Positions 29,201 through 39,997 of a DNA stretch of 64,000 bases are shown here, piece after piece. The position numbers were made by a program, and so were the translations under genes. Source of the stretch: Lactarius indigo (Eukaryota > Basidiomycota > Agaricomycetes > Russulales > Russulaceae). The notes below the pieces were generated by a model that was not told where the DNA came from, did not search any database, and saw nothing but the letters and a program-made list of their open reading frames with translations. The DNA is taken from positions 1,240,001-1,304,000 of the forward strand of contig JAFKAC010000014.1 in assembly GCA_025766275.1 (NCBI GenBank), written 5' to 3'. The first letter of the stretch is position 1, and each line of letters begins with the position of its first letter.

Positions 29201-29976
29201 GACGGACAATCGGAGCACACCAATCAATGGTTAGAACAATATTTACGACATTGGTGTAATTTGTGACAAGACAACTGGGCAGAACTATTGCCCATGGCAC
29301 AATTCGCACACAACTCTTGGAAAAATGCCATGACCAAACACTCCCCGTTCTCACTCATCATGGGATGGGAACCACGAACAATGTGGACACCCAAACCGAC
29401 AAATAGCCCAACAGTGACCAACGACTGGAAGACTTATTGGTGCTCAGACAACACGCCCAAGACAGCATCAATCACGCGCAACGCCTCATGGCACAACGAG
29501 GAAAAACGGGGTTCACACCTTATCAACAAGGGGACCAAGTATGGTTAGAAGGAACAAACCTCCATACCTTCTACCCCACAAGTAAACTCGCTCCAAAAAG
29601 ATACAGACCCTTCAAAATTACCAGGGTTCTATCAGACGTTTCCTATGAACTAGAACTTCCGGCATCATGGAAGATCCACCCTGTGTTCCACACGAACCTT
29701 CTCACACCATACAAGGAAATGGAGATACATGGCATGAACTATACCCAACCCCCACCTGATCTCATTGAAGGAGAAGAAGAGTATGAGGTGGAACAAATCA
29801 AAGACGCCCAGGAACGAGGAAGAGGGCACAAACTCCACTACCTAGTTAAGTGGAAAGGATTCCCACCAAGTGACAACACATGGGAACCCGCAACCAACAT
29901 GACCCATGCCACAGATGTCATCAAGGACTATTACAGACGATACCCATCTGCCAAAAGGGCTGGACGAATGATATAA
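26292..29976 (+). pseudogene. pol: Element D pol remnant
   Basis: It aligns with C1 pol from the protease end (TAFEPKFHW) through RT (YMDD at 27138-27149), RNase H, integrase and chromodomain ([18 protein letters not shown], about 29775-29910). Damage seen: two adjacent TGA codons at 27841-27846 where relatives have two Arg codons, TGA at 29108-29110 in the integrase SD-R-DP motif, TGA at 29264-29266 and a 1-bp loss near 29420. The 504-bp solo LTR plus target duplication lies at 28481-28989. All four TGAs replace Arg, as expected from CGA to TGA. Confidence 0.9.
28481..28984. repeat. Solo LTR of a different family
   Basis: 504 bp, with ends TGGTGTAAAG and ATGCAGCA, flanked by the perfect 5-bp duplication GACTG (28476-28480 and 28985-28989). 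Removing it with one GACTG restores D's integrase reading. Nothing similar was noticed elsewhere in the window. On the minus strand it has TATA-like strings (TTTATATTTC), so it may be in minus orientation; this is uncertain. Confidence 0.85.
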
Positions 29977-30319
29977 AGCAAAGAACGATCATTCCAATAA
30001 TCCTCCAGCCCCACAATGACCGATACACCAATCTCTGACACAACCCTTGTCCACATCCTCAACAACCCCCAACTCGAAGCCGCCCTCGAATGAGGAATCG
30101 TCACCATCAACCTTTCAGACATCCCCCGACTATCACCACCACCATCTCCCCAGTCCACCATGACCATCGACCCCGTCCCCATTATACCTTGAACTCCCGA
30201 ACGAGAACCTGGAGAACTCACCCCATCAATGCCAGAGGAAGGACAATACTCCCCTACACCTCCTCCCAGGCAACCACCCACTCCACCTCCCGAACCACCA
30301 GCACCTTCACCACCATTCT

Positions 30320-30895
30320 TGTTATGACTTTCCTCGGACTCATTCTTTCGCATATCACTGCTCCCTTCCCTATACTATACGAGCCCTGTACGATTACGCG
30401 GACCTTACGGTTATCCAATTTCTATCACGTGCCTTACTTATCGATGCTTCCTTCTGATAAAGTTCGACATGTGCTAGTTTCCATCGTATTCCCAATCATG
30501 CGCGACCCCACATGACTTCCCTTTATTCCCAGTATGACACCCCTTTGTTCCCTTTATGTCCCATCCTTTATTCCAAGACTAACGATGGCGCCATCTGTTG
30601 ATAGTCACCATACGGACTGTTATCTATTTAAACCTAGTCCTATCTAGCTTGTATGGTAGACTAGACTTCTTGTGTGAATACTACACTTGAACGCCTTTGT
30701 GCTTTCACAAGTCTCGCAAACCCCCGTCACCTCTGCCAGACCTTCGAGTCTTGGCCTTCCCTCTACGATCCAAGTGACCACTGTCCTTGTGATCCTTGTG
30801 CACCATCTCGCTGAAGCTGAGCCTTGGAGCTTGCGCTACCACGATTCGACTGACTCTGTACAGGTCGTACGCAGCACCCCTGTAGTGGCGTTACA
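30320..30895 (+). repeat. Element C1 left LTR with promoter
   Basis: 576 bp, TGTTA..TTACA. TATTTA (30625-30630) lies 33 nt before the 11-mer AGACTAGACTT (30658-30668), the inferred RNA 5' end. Confidence 0.9.
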
Positions 30896-30897
30896 TT

Positions 30898-30908
30898 AAG
30901 TCTAGTCT
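30898..30908 (+). promoter_or_regulatory. Self-priming primer-binding site of element C1
   Basis: AAGTCTAGTCT starts 2 nt after the LTR and is complementary to AGACTAGACTT at 30658-30668. The sequence differs from that of A and B, but LTR and PBS have changed together. Confidence 0.8.
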
Positions 30909-30916
30909 CTTACACC

Positions 30917-32581
30917 GTGGCTCTCACCAGCCGAAGCCGAACCAAGTTTGTCCAGGAATACCTGGAACGACACACCGACGACGACCTCCGATCCTCGATC
31001 AAAGGAACGGCCACTTGGAGGAACACCCCTCACGATGCAGGCTATTACGTCTTTGACCCTGACAAAAACACCTACGAACCCATCGAATATATCGAAGATC
31101 AACACGTCTGGGCCTACGTCGCCTATTCAGACAAAAAGAACTCTTGGTACTCAATCAAACCAGTACCCGCATCTCTTGGGCTCGGACCAGGGAAAACCCG
31201 GATACAAGGCATTGACGTCGACTCTGACGTCGCAGAACCCGACTCAGACAGCGAAAACCCAGATCCTACTCTCACACCTACTATTACCAGAACAGTCGAC
31301 TTCGCATCATATGCCAACATGTCCACCACCCAATCCCAACTCACAACCACCCTCACTCAGTCAGGAAGCGGCCAACCCAGTGGAGGAACGTCCTCCTCTA
31401 CGGCTGCTCCAAGTGGTGGAGGACATCCTGTGGGAGGAAGTGCACCAGCAGGCGGAAGCAGCCCTCCAGGAGGCTCAGGAAGCCATCATGGAGGCGGTGC
31501 GCCTGGAGGTGGAGGCGGTGCGCCTGGAGGTGGAGGCGGAGGCGGCGCGCCTGGAGGTGGAGGCGCAGCTGCAGGAGGAGGAGCAGCCCCGGGCCTCCTC
31601 AACAGGAGACTCGGAGGGAACGCCCCGCCGGAGTTTGCAGGAGATCGGGAATCAAGTCGGGCGTTTCTCAATGCCTTCTCCCTCTATCGAGGAATGAACC
31701 CCACCGTGCAACAACTAGTGGTCCTGTACTCCCGTGCAATGACCCTCCTCTCCTACATCCGAGGCCCCCTTGTCGACGACTGGGTCGAAGAGCAAATTCA
31801 GTGGCTTGTCGCCCAACTAGTAGCAGGAGTGGCCCTAAACAAAGAAAATCTTTGGGACACTATTGAAGCACGATTCATTCAGGCCTACACCGATACCACG
31901 CAACAACAGAAGGCCCGACACTCCATCCAAACTCTAAGGATGGAAAAAGAAGACATTGACACATATATCGCAAAATTCTCGAACCTTGCCAACAAGGCAG
32001 GATATAACAAAGATGAAGCTACCACGTTGGAAATTTTCCAGAAGGGACTCCTGAACGCCCTCGTCGTAAACGCAATCAAGTTCCATCATCCAATCACATG
32101 GGATGACTGGAAAGCAGCCGTAACACTGCAACAAGCCAAATATCTCCTTCTGAAAGACAAACTCACGAAAGGAGGAAACAATAAACGAGGTGGAGCATCC
32201 CGTGACCAGTGGTTGTCGGCATTAAACAAGAATCGAGATCCCAATGCGATGGATGTTAGCCGCACAAGAGCTAGAGCCGCTCTAACAGATACCGAAAAAC
32301 TGCAGCTGCAAAAAGAAGGAAGATGCTTCCGCTGTCGAGGCCAGGGGCATATTTCCCGCAACTGTCCCCAGAAGTCTACCACTATCAAAACAACTGAAAC
32401 CACAACTCCCGCAACCAGTGTCCCCACAACCGCCACTATCTCCATGACCGCATTGCGCCCCCTTTCTAATGAAGAACAAGCGGACGCCCAGGTAGCAGCG
32501 CTATTCGCTCAATCCCCAGAAGTACGAGAATTGATGGTGGACAAACTATTTGGCCAGAAGAAGGATTTTCTGAACGCTTGA
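30917..32581 (+). CDS. gag: Element C1 Gag (probable GUG start)
   Basis: GTG at 30917 in the context CACCGTGG starts a frame whose first in-frame ATG is at about 31319. The N-terminal domain (TWRNTPHDAGYYVFDPD) is a distant match to those of A and B. Then come a Gly/Pro/Ala-rich tract (about 31380-31600), a capsid domain (FAGDRESSRAFLNAFSLYRG, about 31630 on) and a zinc knuckle CFRCRGQGHISRNC near 32325. The end FLNA overlaps pol at the heptamer GGATTTT (32565-32571). Confidence 0.85.
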   Translation: MALTSRSRTKFVQEYLERHTDDDLRSSIKGTATWRNTPHDAGYYVFDPDKNTYEPIEYIEDQHVWAYVAYSDKKNSWYSIKPVPASLGLGPGKTRIQGIDVDSDVAEPDSDSENPDPTLTPTITRTVDFASYANMSTTQSQLTTTLTQSGSGQPSGGTSSSTAAPSGGGHPVGGSAPAGGSSPPGGSGSHHGGGAPGGGGGAPGGGGGGGAPGGGGAAAGGGAAPGLLNRRLGGNAPPEFAGDRESSRAFLNAFSLYRGMNPTVQQLVVLYSRAMTLLSYIRGPLVDDWVEEQIQWLVAQLVAGVALNKENLWDTIEARFIQAYTDTTQQQKARHSIQTLRMEKEDIDTYIAKFSNLANKAGYNKDEATTLEIFQKGLLNALVVNAIKFHHPITWDDWKAAVTLQQAKYLLLKDKLTKGGNNKRGGASRDQWLSALNKNRDPNAMDVSRTRARAALTDTEKLQLQKEGRCFRCRGQGHISRNCPQKSTTIKTTETTTPATSVPTTATISMTALRPLSNEEQADAQVAALFAQSPEVRELMVDKLFGQKKDFLNA

Positions 32582-35500
32582 ACCCGGCGGCCTGGGCTAG
32601 AGCATTAAAACTTAGCGTGTACAATAGCAGATTCCGATCCATGCGAATTCCAGTTCTTTTCAAATCTGCTCACGCGACAGCCGAACGAAATGTCCTCATC
32701 GATTCCGGCGCCACCGATAATTTTATAAGTGCAAGCCTCCTGAAACGACTAAAGATAGCTTGGCTAGCTACCGAACGACCCATCAAGATATGGAATGTGG
32801 ATGGAACCCACAATCAAGGAGGGGAAATCACTTCCTTCACCGACCTCACGGTCAAAACAGGAGGAAAGACCCAACATCTCAGGTTTCTTATCACCGACCT
32901 GGGAAACGATGAAGTCATACTCGGATACCCTTGGTTCACAGCCTTCGAACCAAAGTTCCACTGGCGAGACGCCACCCTCGATGAAGAATTCCAACCGGTA
33001 GTAATTACCAGCCTGAATTTGTCAGACGAAGCCATGCCTATGGAAGCTACCATTAAGGCATTGGAGACGTATCAACTTGACGAATTGGCCTGGGAGCAAC
33101 TGGAAGGAGAAGAAGCGCCGTTCATCCGACTGCGAAAAACAACAACAGCTTCGGAACTTGCACAACAGGAGGCAGCCAAGAAGCCACAAAAGACCTTTGA
33201 AGAACTCATTCCTGAAGAATATCGCAGACACCATAAGGTCTTTAGCGAAGAAGCCTCCCAACGCTTTCCCCCTTCACGGACGTGGGACCACGCCATTGAC
33301 CTAATCCCAACTGCCCCTGAAACCATGGACTGCAAGGTATACCCACTTACGATCCCCGAAACCGAGAAACTATCCGAATTCGTAACCGAACACCTGAAAA
33401 AAAAATACATCCAACCGTCAAAATCTCCCTACGCGTCCCCCTTTTTCTTCATCAAAAAGAAGGACGGGAAACTGCGGCCGGTACAGGACTATCGTCGCCT
33501 CAACGAACTAACCGTAAAGAACCACTATCCACTCCCCTTGATCCCTGAACTTATCAATCGGATCCGAGAGGCACGACTTTACTCTAAACTCGATATCCGA
33601 TGGGGGTACAATAACGTTCGAATCAAACCAGGTGACGAGTGGAAAGCGGCGTTCAAAACCAACCAGGGATTATTCGAACCGCGAGTCATGTTCTTCGGCC
33701 TTACCAACTCCCCTAGTACCTTCCAAACCATGATGGACACCATATTCCGGGAACTGGTACTGACTGGAGAAGTTATTGTCTACATGGACGATATTCTAAT
33801 CGCAACAGCAGACCACCGCACCCATCATCGACAAATTTTACATCGTGTCCTGGATCTATGTGACGAACATGACCTATACATCAAACCAGAAAAATGCGTA
33901 TTCGAGGTTTATGAAGTGGAATACCTAGGCTTGATCATCGGACACGGCAAGTTGCAAATGGACCCAGTAAAAGTACAGGGTGTACGGGATTGGAAGGCGC
34001 CAAAAACCCTAAAGGAAGTACGAGCCTTTCTAGGCTTCTGCAACTTCTACCGACGATTTATAAGAGGATTCTCTACGATAGCAAGACCACTCCATGACCT
34101 CACGAAGAAGGATACACCATGGGAATGGACGAAGTTCCGGCAAGAAGCGTTTGACACCATCAAGGAACGAATTAGCTCCGAACCAGTACTCCTATTCCCA
34201 AAACTTGACCAACCCTTCGAGATAGAGGTCGATGCCTCAAGCTACGCCCTAGGAGCAGTACTAAATCAAAAGGGAGAAGACCAGAAGCTACACCCAGTGG
34301 CGTTCTATTCGGAATCACTAACCAAAGCGGAGCGTAACTACGACATCTATGACAGAGAATTACTAGCCATCGTCAAAGCCCTACGAACGTGGCACACATA
34401 TCTTATTGGTTCCCCCCACTTGATAACCATCCACACCGACCATGCCAACCTCCAATACTGGAAGGAACCAAGGAAAATCAGTAGGCGCATGGCACGAGAA
34501 TTCCAGGAACTCTCCGAATACAATTTCGTACTCAAACACATCCCCGGCACCAAGAATACCCAAGCAGACTCCCTATCAAGACGCCCTGACTATGACGATG
34601 GAACAACAGACAACGAACACGTCACGGTACTACCAGAAGAAGTGTTCCTAAAGATCACCCAGACGTCCATGCACGATATGGACATATGGACCCAAATTAC
34701 TCAGAACATGGAAGAATCGGCAGTACTCCCATGGGTCGAACCCCATAACCTAAAGAAGCACGACAGGCTGTGGTGGAAGGGCGACGCCCTCGTTGTTGTG
34801 GGAAACAACGACCTTAAGCGGGGGGTAATCACCTTTTTCCACAACACTCCGAGCGCCGGACACCCAGGAATCGCCAATACCCTAGAACTAGCACGACGTG
34901 ACTTCTGGTGGCCGAATATGCGAAAAGACGTGGAAGCGTACGTCAAGGGATGTGCCATCTGTCAAAGCAACAAGATTAACTCCCACCGACAAAAGCCCCA
35001 CCTGTTCCCCATTACCACAGATCCAACAGCCAAACCCTTCGAAGTGGTAGCAATGGATTTCATAGTCAAACTCCCCGTATCCAATGGATTCGATTCGATT
35101 CTCACTATCACCGATCACGATTGCTCAAAAGCATCAATATTCATTCCCTGCAATGAAACCATCACGTCAGAAGGAGTGGCCAAACTCTATCTCCAACACG
35201 TATACCCCCATTACGGCCTACCCAGAAAAATTATATCTGATTGAGACCCCAGATTTGCGTCTACTTTCATGAGGCAACTGTGCCGCACTCTGGGGATACA
35301 ACAAAACATATCATCGGCATATCACCCCCAGACCGATGGCCAGTCGGAACGCACCAACCAATGGCTGGAACAATACTTACGACACTGGTGTAATGTAAGA
35401 CAAGATAATTGGGCAGAAGTCTTACCGATGGCACAATTTGCGCACAACTCCTGGGCAAATGCCACAACCAAACACTCCCCATTCTCGCTCCTTATGGGAT

Positions 35501-36111
35501 GGGAACCGCGAACCACCTGGAGCCCCAAACCATCGAGCTGCCCAGCCGTGGACCAACGACTGGAAGAACTGCTAGTACTCAGGCAACACGCCCAGGACAG
35601 CATTAAACATGCACAACGCCTTATGATGCAACGAGGCAAAACGGGGTTCACACCCTATCAACAAGGAGACCAAGTATGGCTAGAAGGGACAAACCTCCGT
35701 ACCTTCTACCCCACAAGTAAACTAGCTCCAAAAAGACATGGACCATTCAAGATAACGAAGGTCCTATCAGACGTTTCTTACGAACTCGAACTCCCCACTA
35801 CATGGAAGATCCACCCGGTATTCCATGCGAACCTTCTCACACCGTATAAGGAGACGGAGATGCACGGCGCAAATTTCACCCAACCTCCACCTGACCTTAT
35901 CAATGGGGAAGAGGAGTATGAGGTGGAGCGCATTGAAGACGCCCAGGCACGAGGACGAGGGTGCAAACTCCACTACCTAGTAAAGTGGAAAGGATTCCCA
36001 CCAAGTGACAATACGTGGGAGCCTGCAACCAGCATGACCAATGCCACAGACGCCATCAAGGACTACTACAGACAACACCCATCCGCCAAAGGGGCTGGAC
36101 GAACAACATAA
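32578..36111 (+). CDS. pol: Element C1 Pol with one TGA in the integrase catalytic motif
   Basis: Protease [10 protein letters not shown] lies near 32700, YMDD at 33781-33792 and RNase [17 protein letters not shown] near 34205. A HHCC region (about 34850-34980) precedes the integrase core, and the chromodomain [18 protein letters not shown] spans about 35908-36035. The frame is intact except for TGA at 35242-35244, where A and B have Arg in SDRDP. Element D has TGA at the same codon. Unless read through, this removes the catalytic core end and the chromodomain. The frame ends with TAA at 36109-36111 and lacks the C-terminal extension of A and B, which is a separate ORF here. Confidence 0.9.
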
Positions 36112-36151
36112 AAGGGGACTCGACCACCCAAAAGAGTTCCCCAATCCCGCA

Positions 36152-37615
36152 ATGACCAACACGCCAGTCTCTGACACCACCCTCGTTCAAATCCTCAGTA
36201 ACCCGCAACTTGAAACTGCCCTCGAATGAGGGATTGTTACCATCGACCTCTCGAACGTCCCCCGACTATCACCACCACCGTCTCCCCAAAGCACCATGAC
36301 CGTTGACCCCGTCCCCATAATACCCCAAACTCTAGAACGAGAACCGGGGGAACTCACCCCGTCAACACCAGAAGAGGGACAATATTCCCCCACACCTCCT
36401 CCACAACAGTCACAAACTCCCCCGCCCGAACCACCCACACCTTCGCCACCATCTTCCTCACCCTCCACGCCACCACCACCACTCGAACCCTTCACTCCAG
36501 TCCGCGTCCACACACCCATTGACTACAATCGACCAGACTCCCCTCCTGATGATTCTGATGACCCTGGCGCCCCCTTCTTCCCGAACACACTAGGCACCCC
36601 GAAGTTCTACCCCCTACAAATCCCATTACCCGATGGTGGATCCAATACTGCGAAGTATATCTACTATCGCAAAGGATTCACCAAGGTAGTAGGGACAATG
36701 GGCGCCGGACAACCACACTACGGGGAAACAGTCTATCTCTCATCACTTAGGCCTAACGTCTCAGCGCCCCCCTTCACGGCTGAACAACTCCAGTTCTTCG
36801 ATCCCCACGACATTCGTGCCTGCGCCTTAGACGAAACCCTCATCGAGCTCAACTCCCCGCGACTCACAGCTGAAGTCACTAGGCTGCGTACAGGGCTTCT
36901 CGTGCTCAAGGAAATCGATGAGAAATGCGAAAAACTGGAGGAAGACGCTCGCAAACTACGGTCGGACCGACTCACGGTGGACCTCATGCTGGCTAGCACT
37001 AAGAGGCGGCTCCAGTATGCAGGAGCCCTCGCCACCATTGGTAACGAGTACGCGCGCATGACAGCAATCCCAGCTCCCCTCCGACACTCCCGCTACGCCA
37101 TCCCCTTTTCCCCACGACGAGGGGGACCACTAGAATTCCCCCGCCTCGCCGACAAACCCCACCGACGACGCTGCTATCACTGCGGCAGTTCCTATCATCT
37201 CGTACGCGACTGTCCCACTAGGCCACGACCAGCCTGCCAACATTGCCAAAGTCAAGAGCACCAGTCTTATCGATGCATCTTTCATCGTGCAGGAATGGTC
37301 GAGGAGGTCATTACCACCTCTCAAGCAGACGAACGTATTCGACAGGCAATAAACACTGAAGCATCTACCTCCTTCACGGTCCCAGAGCCCCCAACCATCA
37401 CCACCGAGACTCAGGGGAGGTGGTGCGGATGATGCTTCCGCACCAACGCCGATCACGACAAGATCTGGTGCCCACAGTACGAGATGTGCCACAAATGTGG
37501 AAAGCGCGGTCCCCTCTTCTTCCTCAAAACCCACTACTGTCGGCTCGACATCTCTCCGTGGCCGGAGAACGACCTCAACGCTGACATCTACAACCTTGTC
37601 GACCCAGAGTCCTGA
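36152..37615 (+). CDS. Element C1 post-pol ORF: conserved module, coiled coil and zinc knuckles
   Basis: It begins 40 nt after the pol stop, in another frame, with MTNTPVSDTTLVQIL. A Pro/Thr-rich tract is followed by the conserved block YPLQIPLPDGG..HYGETVY (about 36610-36740), which matches YIPFPIKLPNG..LYGKPLY of element A. A coiled coil (LTAEVTRLRTGLLVLKEI onward) and a loop ending YAGALATIGNEYARM come next. Two zinc knuckles (CYHCGSSYHLVRDC, CQHCQSQEHQSYRC) and a further Cys-rich tail complete it. TGA codons interrupt at 36227-36229 (shared with D) and 37430-37432 (D has CGG). RNA binding or particle assembly is the likely role, inferred from the knuckles and coiled coil. Confidence 0.7.
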
Positions 37616-37649
37616 AGTCGAGGCGTCTTCAGGCCAAGACGGGGGGTAA

Positions 37650-38225
37650 TGTTATGACTTTCCTCGGACTCGTTCTTTCGCATATCACTGCTCCCTTCCC
37701 TATACTATACGAGCCCTGTACGATTACGCGGACCTTACGGTTATCCAATTTCTATCACGCGCCTTACTTATCGATGCTTCCTTCTGATAAAGTTCGACAT
37801 GTGCTAGTTTCCGTCGTATTCCCAATCATGCGCGACCCCACATGACTTCCCTTTATTCCCAGTATGACACCCCTTTGTTCCCTTTATGTCCCATCCTTTA
37901 TTCCGAGACTAACGATGGCGCCATCTGTTGATAGTCGCCATACGGACTGTTATCTATTTAAACCTAGTCCTATCTAGCTTGTACAGTAGACTAGACTTCT
38001 TGTGTGAATACTACACTCGAACGCCTTTGTGCTTTCACAAGTCTCGCGAACCCCCGTCACCTCTGCCAGACCTTCGAGTCTTGGCCTTCCCTCTACGATC
38101 CAAGTGACCACTGTCCTTGTGATCCTTGTGCACCATCTCGCTGAAGCCGAGCCTTGGAGCTTGCGCTACCACGATTCAACTGACTCTGTACAGGTCGTAC
38201 GCAGCGCCCCTGTAGTGGCGTTACA
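37650..38225 (+). repeat. Element C1 right LTR
   Basis: 576 bp. It differs from the left LTR only at CpG-derived positions. At one site the left has TG and the right has CA (30654-30655 against the matching site near 37984), while D's LTR keeps CG. Confidence 0.95.
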
Positions 38226-39424
38226 ATTCTCCTCACCCTCTACCCCACCCCCACCACTCGAACCTTTCACCCCAGTCCATGTCCACACCCCTATCAACTA
38301 TAACAGACCTGACTCCCCCCCCGAAGACATCGATGACCCTGGCGCCCCCTTCTTTCCAAACATACAAGGCACCCCGAAGTTCTACCCACTACAGATCCCA
38401 CTACCTGATGGTGGATCTAACACTGCGAAGTATATTTACTATCACAAAGGATTCACCGAGGTAGTAGGAACGATGGGTGCTAGGCAACCACACTATGGAG
38501 AGACAGTCTACCTCTCGTCACTTAGGCCTAATGTCTCAGCACCCCCCTTCACAGCTGAGCAGCTTCAGTTCTTTGACCCCCACAACATCTGTGCCTGCGC
38601 CTTAGACGAAACCCTCATCGAGCTTAACTCCCCACAACTTACGGCTGAAGTCACCAGGCTGCACACTGGACTTCTCGCACTCAAGGAGATCAATGAAAAA
38701 TGTGAGAAACTAGAAGAGGAGGCACGCAAACTACGATCGGAACGACTCACGGTGGACTTGATGCTGGCCAGCACTAAAAGACAGCTTCAGTATGCGGGGG
38801 CTCTCGCCACCATCGGCAATGAATATGCACGAATGACAGCGCTCCCAGCCCCGCTTTGATATTCACGCTACGCCATTCCCTTTTCCCCACAACAGGGAGG
38901 ACCACTAGAATTCCCCCGCCTTGCCGACAAACCCCATCGACGACATTGCTACCATTGCAATAGCCCCCACCATCTCATACGCGACTGCCCCACCAGACCA
39001 CAACCAGCATGCCGGCACTGCCAAAGCCAGGAACACCAATCTTACCGGTGTATCTTTCGCCGCGCAGGGATGGTTGCTGAAGTTATCACCACCTCCCAGG
39101 CAGACAAACATATTCGGCAAGCAGTGGCCACTGAGGCGACCACTTCCTTCACTGTCCCGGAACCACCGACAGTCGCAGCCAAAACTCAAGGGAGGTGGTG
39201 CGGACGGTGCTTCCGTACCAACACTGATCACAACAAGATACGATGCCCCCAGTATGAGATGTGTTGTAAGTGTGGGCACCGAGGACCCCTCCTTTTCCTC
39301 AAAACCCACCACTGTCGACTCGACATCTCTCCGTGGCCAGAGAACGACCTCAATGCCAACATCTACAACCTTGTTGACCCAGAGTCCTGAAGTCAAGGCG
39401 TCTTCAGGCCAAGACAGGGGGTAA

Positions 39425-39997
39425 TGTTACGATTTTCCTTGGACTCATTCTTTCGCATATTACTATTCCCTTCCCTATACTATACGAGCCCTGTACGATT
39501 ATGCGGACTTTACAATTACCCAGTTCCTATCACGCACCCTACTTATCGATGCCCTCTTCTGATAAAGTTTGACATGTGCTAGTTTCCGTCGTGTTCTCAA
39601 TCACGCGCGACCCCATGTGATTCGCCTCTATTCCCACTACAACTTCCCTTTGTCCTCTTTATATCCTTTCCTTTGTCCCAACATGGGCGATGGCGCCATC
39701 TGTTTGTAGTCACCACACTGACCAGTATCTATTTAAACCTAGTTCTATCTAGCTTGTACGGTAGACTAGACTTCTTGTGTAATACTACACTTGAATGCCT
39801 TTGTGCCTTCTATTGTCTTGCAAATCCCTTTGCCTTTGCTAGACCTTTGAGTCTTAGCGCTCCTCTACGATCCAGGTGACTAATGTCCTTGTGATCCTTG
39901 TTCACCATTCTACTGAAACCAAGCCCCAGAGCTTGTGTTACTGCAACTTGACTGACTTAGTACAGGTCGTACCCGATGCCCCTGTAGTGGCGTTACA
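39425..39997 (+). repeat. Element D right LTR
   Basis: 573 bp, clearly related to the C1 LTRs but much more diverged, with non-CpG changes too. It keeps TATTTAAA and AGACTAGACTT. It is preceded by the polypurine tract AAGACAGGGGG (39411-39421) and followed directly by the DUF6589 relic; the presumed target copy is ATCTG. Confidence 0.9.

Larger units (their letters stand above)
30320..38225 (+). mobile_element. Element C1: Ty3/gypsy chromovirus nested in element D
   Basis: LTRs of 576 bp (30320-30895 and 37650-38225) are flanked by the perfect duplication ATTCT (30315-30319 and 38226-38230). The LTRs differ at 11 sites (12 bases), all CpG. The PBS lies at 30898-30908 and the polypurine tract AAGACGGGGGG at 37636-37646. 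It carries gag (30917-32581), pol (from about 32560 to 36111, one TGA) and a separate post-pol ORF (36152-37615, two TGAs). Confidence 0.95.
30016..39390 (+). pseudogene. Element D post-pol ORF, split by C1
   Basis: It starts MTDTPISDTTLVHIL at 30016, is cut at 30319 by C1, and resumes at 38231 (SSPSTPPPPLEPFTPV) to a TGA ending at 39390. It has TGA at 30091-30093 (after AALE), another near 30190 and one at 38857-38859. The C-terminal part keeps CYHCNSPHHLIRDC and CRHCQSQEHQSYRC zinc knuckles and a Cys-rich tail (WCGRCFRTN, CPQYEMCCKC). It is homologous to the C1 ORF at 36152. Confidence 0.8.
26290..39997 (+). mobile_element. Element D: old, 5'-truncated Ty3/gypsy copy of family C, host of two insertions
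   Basis: The left LTR, gag and most of protease are missing; homology to C1 starts at about 26290, next to the minisatellite. The remaining parts are pol (26290-29976), a post-pol ORF (30016-30319 and 38231-39390) and a right LTR (39425-39997). A solo LTR (28481-28984) and element C1 (30320-38225) are nested inside. Many stops and a frameshift show that it is dead. Confidence 0.9.
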
